From: Nocardioides sp. | GTDB lineage: Bacteria; Actinomycetota; Actinomycetes; Propionibacteriales; Nocardioidaceae | NCBI GenBank assembly: GCA_029264225.1 | Contig: JARICB010000147.1 | Location: 1-26,695 of the forward strand | Reading direction: 5' to 3' | DNA: 26,695 nucleotides | Part shown: in pieces, positions 24,168 to 26,695 of the stretch | Position numbering within the stretch: the first letter of the stretch is position 1 | How the letters are laid out: the number at the start of each line of letters is the position of its first letter | The notes under the pieces: generated by a model | What the model was told of the DNA's origin: nothing | The model's input: only the letters and a program-made list of their open reading frames with translations | Database searches by the model: none | Made by a program: the position numbers and the translations under genes

Positions 24168-24709
24168 CACTTCGTAGCCGCACCGACTGGCTCGCCAAGA
24201 GCCCGTGCTCTCACGGACGAGTCGGGTCATGACGCCGGCGACCGGCACGCACGCGCACGTCGCAATCAGCCGGAAACTGACGTCTGCTCCGCGGATGCCG
24301 TACCATGAGTTCTGCCGAACGGTCTTCTCAGCCTCATCCGGGAGTCGATCCCAGATTCCCTCCTACGAGCGTCCTCCTTGCGGGACGTCCGACGAAGGGG
24401 TTGGCCTGGCTGCCGGATCGTCGGACGTCCCGGGCAACGTCCGACGATGCGGTCGCGCCGAGCAACCGAGATGGCGTTAGCGGATGGTGTCGAAGTCGGT
24501 CCTTGCGGCAGACCGAGTGTCCGCGCGGGAATGCCCAGACCGCCGCGAAGGCGCCACGTCACAGACCGGCTTGAGTACGGCGGCGAGCCGGGATCCAGAA
24601 CCGGGCTGACCTGCACAAACGCAGTTTGCGAGCCGTTGGCGGCCGTTGGTCAGAAACGGGCTCCGCGTGACTTCTTGCGGACTGTCTGCGGACCGCTGGA
24701 CGGTCAAGG
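24168..24709. other. Gene-less segment with repeats between tRNA-Gly and the toxin gene
   Basis: This 542-bp stretch has no reading frame with convincing protein character; frames present are short and antisense-like. It holds a small hairpin AGAGC-ccgt-GCTCT at 24198-24211, which could end the tRNA transcript weakly, a 15-bp inverted repeat around 24381-24432, and short repeats of CCGTTGG near 24640. Its origin is probably debris of the element that entered near the tRNA gene. Confidence 0.6.
24381..24447. repeat. Inverted repeat plus third copy of ACGTCCGACGA
   Basis: CGGGACGTCCGACGA at 24381-24395 is perfectly complementary to 24418-24432, with a 22-nt spacer. A third copy of the core ACGTCCGACGA in the direct orientation lies at 24437-24447. 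The core also contains the palindrome GGACGTCC in each arm. Such a cluster could be a protein-binding site, a hairpin terminator or a recombination site. No function can be assigned. Confidence 0.8.
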
Positions 24710-25432
24710 CTAGTCCGAGCCCCGACCTAGACCTTCGATCTTCGCACATCTTCCGGACAGGTCGCGGATGCTCTGCCAGACAACGGCTCGGGGGGCGTCG
24801 ATCTTGAGTGCGCGGATGTATTCGTCGAGACGTTGCGGGCGATCTCGGAGGTAGGTGACTGCTCTATTGAGGCTCTCGCCCACCGTCGTGCCGTAGGCAT
24901 CGATTGCCTTGCGCGCCCCGGCGTTCAGTGCGTCGGTGTCGGGTTTCATCATGGCCAGGTCGATCAGGTCGCGGCTGAACGTCGACGTGTCTGCCCAGCG
25001 GTCGTCATTGGCGAGCAGCTTGCTTGCGACCTGGTCAGTTCGCGTCAGGATCCGCAAGCCACAGATCTCATCGCCCGGGGCGGGAGTGTCGAGGTCGATG
25101 CGGCCTTCATGGATGATCTCGAACTTGATCGCAACCCCTGCTACGAGCACCGAGGTCCTGATCCCGTAACCGTCAACAGAGGGTGCTCGACCCAGGTCCA
25201 GTTCGCGTGTAGCCAGAGCGTCGAGCCCGTGGTCCCTGACCATCTGGCGTAGCGCGCGGTAGGACTGCTGGTCGGAGACCAGGAAGTCGATGTCGACCGA
25301 TTCGCGGAACTCACCGTTGGCGAGGACGATCGCGGTGCCACCTCCGAACCAGCAGTTGTGCTCTGCCAGGAGCGGTGCGTCGAGGATCGACAGCACCTCG
25401 GCCACCTGTTGATGGTGCAGCCGTCTAAACAA
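24710..25432 (-). CDS. AbiEii/AbiGii-type nucleotidyltransferase toxin
   Basis: This 240-aa protein belongs to the DUF1814 nucleotidyltransferase toxin family. The catalytic motif lies at residues 30-50: GGGT (30-33), then FRESVDIDF with Ser45 and the metal-binding Asp47 and Asp49. The later segment SKLLANDDRWADTSTFSRDL (137-156), followed by IDLAMM, matches the conserved K...D helix region of this family. Such enzymes act as abortive-infection toxins, in some cases by adding nucleotides to tRNA. The gene starts 8 bases before the stop of an XRE-type gene, the usual antitoxin-first order. Its specific target is not known. Confidence 0.88.
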   Translation of the reverse strand: MFRRLHHQQVAEVLSILDAPLLAEHNCWFGGGTAIVLANGEFRESVDIDFLVSDQQSYRALRQMVRDHGLDALATRELDLGRAPSVDGYGIRTSVLVAGVAIKFEIIHEGRIDLDTPAPGDEICGLRILTRTDQVASKLLANDDRWADTSTFSRDLIDLAMMKPDTDALNAGARKAIDAYGTTVGESLNRAVTYLRDRPQRLDEYIRALKIDAPRAVVWQSIRDLSGRCAKIEGLGRGSD

Positions 25433-25886
25433 GGAGCCTCCCGTTGCTGTAGGTGTCCGCCAAATGCTGGATGAACGCCTTCTCGTGGTCGGTCAGCGTC
25501 TCTTGGTCGAGGTGTCGCCAGCCGCGTTCGTAGAGGTTGAGCGCCTCTGTCTCGGTGATGGTGGTGCCGGCGTCGGTCTGCCAGGCCAGGGTGCGCAAGC
25601 CGGGGTAGTCGCCGACCGTGATCGTCGCCGGTTCTGCTGCTGGAGCATCGAGGAGCGGGACGACGAGGTGAAGTCCGAGGGCGGCGGCAACGTTGGTGTA
25701 GGCGCCGATCGTGACCGAGGGGTTGCCTGCCTCGATCCTGTGCAGGGTGACACGCGAAACGACAGCAGCTTCAGCACAGGCGACTGCAGTGACACCGAGG
25801 GCCTTTCGGCGTTCGCGCAGCCGGGCGCCTACGCGTTCGAGATCCGCCTGTTGCTCGGGGCTCGTGTACGGGCTTGAGGCTGGCAT
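25425..25886 (-). CDS. XRE-family antitoxin/transcriptional regulator
   Basis: The product (153 aa from the preferred start) has a Cro/C1-type helix-turn-helix near the N-terminus: LRERRKALGVTAVACAEAAV, then SRVTLHRIEAGNPSVTIGAY and TNVAAALGLHLVVPL. A C-terminal part (GDYPGLRTLAWQTDAG, LNLYERGWRHLDQETLTDHE) probably contacts the toxin. Three in-frame ATGs occur at 25904, 25895 and 25886. I prefer 25886 (MPASSP) because the -10 box of a good promoter overlaps the first two. The mRNA would then begin at or next to the ATG, giving a leaderless transcript. It overlaps the toxin gene by 8 bases and should repress its own operon. Confidence 0.88.
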   Translation of the reverse strand: MPASSPYTSPEQQADLERVGARLRERRKALGVTAVACAEAAVVSRVTLHRIEAGNPSVTIGAYTNVAAALGLHLVVPLLDAPAAEPATITVGDYPGLRTLAWQTDAGTTITETEALNLYERGWRHLDQETLTDHEKAFIQHLADTYSNGRLLV

Positions 25887-25934
25887 GTTTCTCATTTTAG
25901 TCATTCAGTTCTCTAAGTCAATAATGAGAAACAT
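25885..25934 (-). promoter_or_regulatory. Promoter of the toxin-antitoxin operon within a 12-bp inverted repeat
   Basis: On the minus strand TTGACT (25916-25921), a 16-nt spacer and TAAAAT (25894-25899) form a strong sigma-70-like promoter. A perfect 12-bp inverted repeat flanks it, ATGTTTCTCATT at 25885-25896 and AATGAGAAACAT at 25923-25934, one arm covering the -10 box and start region and the other just upstream of the -35. This is the layout expected of antitoxin autorepression. Confidence 0.75.
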
Positions 25935-26040
25935 TCGGGATGACCTGTGGGTCGACCGGGCTGGCCCCACACGCGAAGCCAGCCGTGCGTCCAGATCGTC
26001 CCAGGTCAGACCGATCGAGGAGTCCGCGCTGCCCCGGCGT

Positions 26041-26518
26041 TAACGGCGGGACGATCGACGTACGGGCGCCGAAGTACGGCTCCGAGCGCTCGTCTTCCTC
26101 GCCGACAGCCTCGTCAACGTGCTCGCCGAGCACGTCGCCGCTCACGGCACCACCGGAAAGGAGCGCTGGCTCTTCGCTGGGGAGGGCGACGACGCACCGC
26201 ATCAGAACACCGTCGGTTACTGGTGGCGCAAGACGCTGCGGGACGCTGATGACCGGCATAAAGTTCCACGACCTTCGGCTTTCTACGCCTCGGGTCTCAT
26301 CGCGGCCGGGTCCGATTCTCATCGCGGCCGGGTCCGATGTGGTGACCGTCCAGCGCTCCCTCGGGCACGCGAAGGTGACCACCACGCTGAACACCTACGC
26401 GCACCAGTGGCCGACCGCCGAAGACCGCACGAGGAAAGCAGCGGAGTCGATCATGTCCGCGTCGCTCGGTCAGCCCGCCGGGACATTCGAAGACATGGCC
26501 GCGGACACGGGTGAGTAA
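26041..26518 (+). pseudogene. Tyrosine-type site-specific integrase remnant with multiple frameshifts
   Basis: This is the catalytic half of a phage-type tyrosine recombinase. In order the frames give VNGGTIDVRAPKYGSER; then, after a shift near 26090, ALVFLADSLVNVLAEHVAAH and FAGEGDDAPHQNTVGYWWRK; after a second shift near 26248, TGIKFHDLR with catalytic His-x-x-Arg; after a third near 26277, FYASGLIAAGSD. A 22-bp tandem duplication (26295-26316 repeated at 26317-26338) then throws the frame again, and VVTVQRSLGHAKVTTTLNTY completes the active site with the LGH histidine and nucleophilic tyrosine before the stop at 26516-26518. The N-terminal core-binding domain is missing. With at least four disruptions the enzyme is dead. 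Confidence 0.85.
26295..26338 (+). repeat. 22-bp exact tandem duplication in the integrase remnant
   Basis: Bases 26295-26316 are repeated exactly and head-to-tail at 26317-26338. Removing one copy restores the frame between FYASGLIAAGSD and VVTVQRSLGHAK, which shows that the duplication is an insertion into an older gene. Replication slippage is the simple explanation. Confidence 0.95.
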
Positions 26519-26695
26519 GTCGCGCTCTTGGATCGCACTGCACTTAGCCGGGCTCAGCCCATGAACTCACGTGCGTCACATCGGCTCCCCTCTGTCGTCA
26601 AGAGGCGGATGCGAGGGCGTTCTCCTTGGTCATCTTCCGGTGATGCGATGTCGGTTGTAACGTCGGTTTCGCGGGTCCGGGAAGTGGCTGATCCG

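Noticed and set aside
24054..24248. A 64-codon minus-strand frame over the tRNA
   Set aside because: It is the antisense of the tRNA gene and its flanks, with no ribosome-binding site or domain.
24477..24749. A 90-codon minus-strand frame downstream of the toxin gene
   Set aside because: It overlaps the toxin gene end and the repeat-bearing segment and has no recognisable protein character.
26598..26695. Open minus-strand frame at the right edge ending ...KMTKENALASAS
   Set aside because: It could be the C-terminus of a gene entering from beyond the window, but 32 codons give no family signal.

Overview
The window is a high-GC stretch of an actinobacterial chromosome. The GC-rich third positions, GTG starts, chains of ATGA/GTGA overlaps and the mix of families (MerR/Hsp20 heat-shock locus, CheX-type chemotaxis cluster, AMACR-type racemase) would suit Nocardioides or a relative. 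This placement is inferred from gene content only.

Region 1 (1-11854) looks catabolic. It opens with a partial SDR oxidoreductase divergent from a MarR regulator, with two near-identical operator-like palindromes between them. A long minus-strand series follows, running from about 10855 down to 1228: permease dppB (interrupted by one in-frame amber codon), permease dppC, ATPases dppD and dppF, a nitroreductase, then after a 153-bp leader a family-5 solute-binding lipoprotein, an acyl-CoA ligase, an alpha-methylacyl-CoA racemase and a protein with two EthD-like repeats. Most junctions are 4-base start/stop overlaps. A divergent IclR regulator sits at the head. The logic suggests import of an organic acid or amide, CoA activation and epimerisation or CoA chemistry; the substrate is unknown.

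Region 2 (11869-14925) is a small heat-shock locus: a MerR/HspR-like repressor coupled to a PspC protein, divergent from an Hsp20 chaperone across a promoter whose -10 box lies in a perfect palindrome. A small conserved-looking unknown and an MFS transporter follow.

Region 3 (14974-23878) is a minus-strand chemotaxis cluster in the order cheA, cheW, mcp, unknown gene, cheB, cheR, cheY, cheX, with a MOSC protein last. CheA carries two CheW-like domains. A CheX phosphatase takes the place of CheC/CheZ. No flagellar genes are visible.

Region 4 (24094-26695) is a tRNA-Gly(TCC) gene followed by what looks like the decayed remains of an integrated element: a 540-bp gene-less segment with a strong 15-bp inverted repeat, an XRE/AbiEii-type toxin-antitoxin pair with a probably leaderless antitoxin mRNA, and a tyrosine-integrase pseudogene broken by several frameshifts and a 22-bp tandem duplication.

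I see no CRISPR array, rRNA or intact insertion sequence. Nothing here is clearly a new class of system. The least explained items are the amber-interrupted permease, the unknown gene inside the che cluster, the two-repeat protein ending the catabolic operon, and the repeats beside the tRNA.
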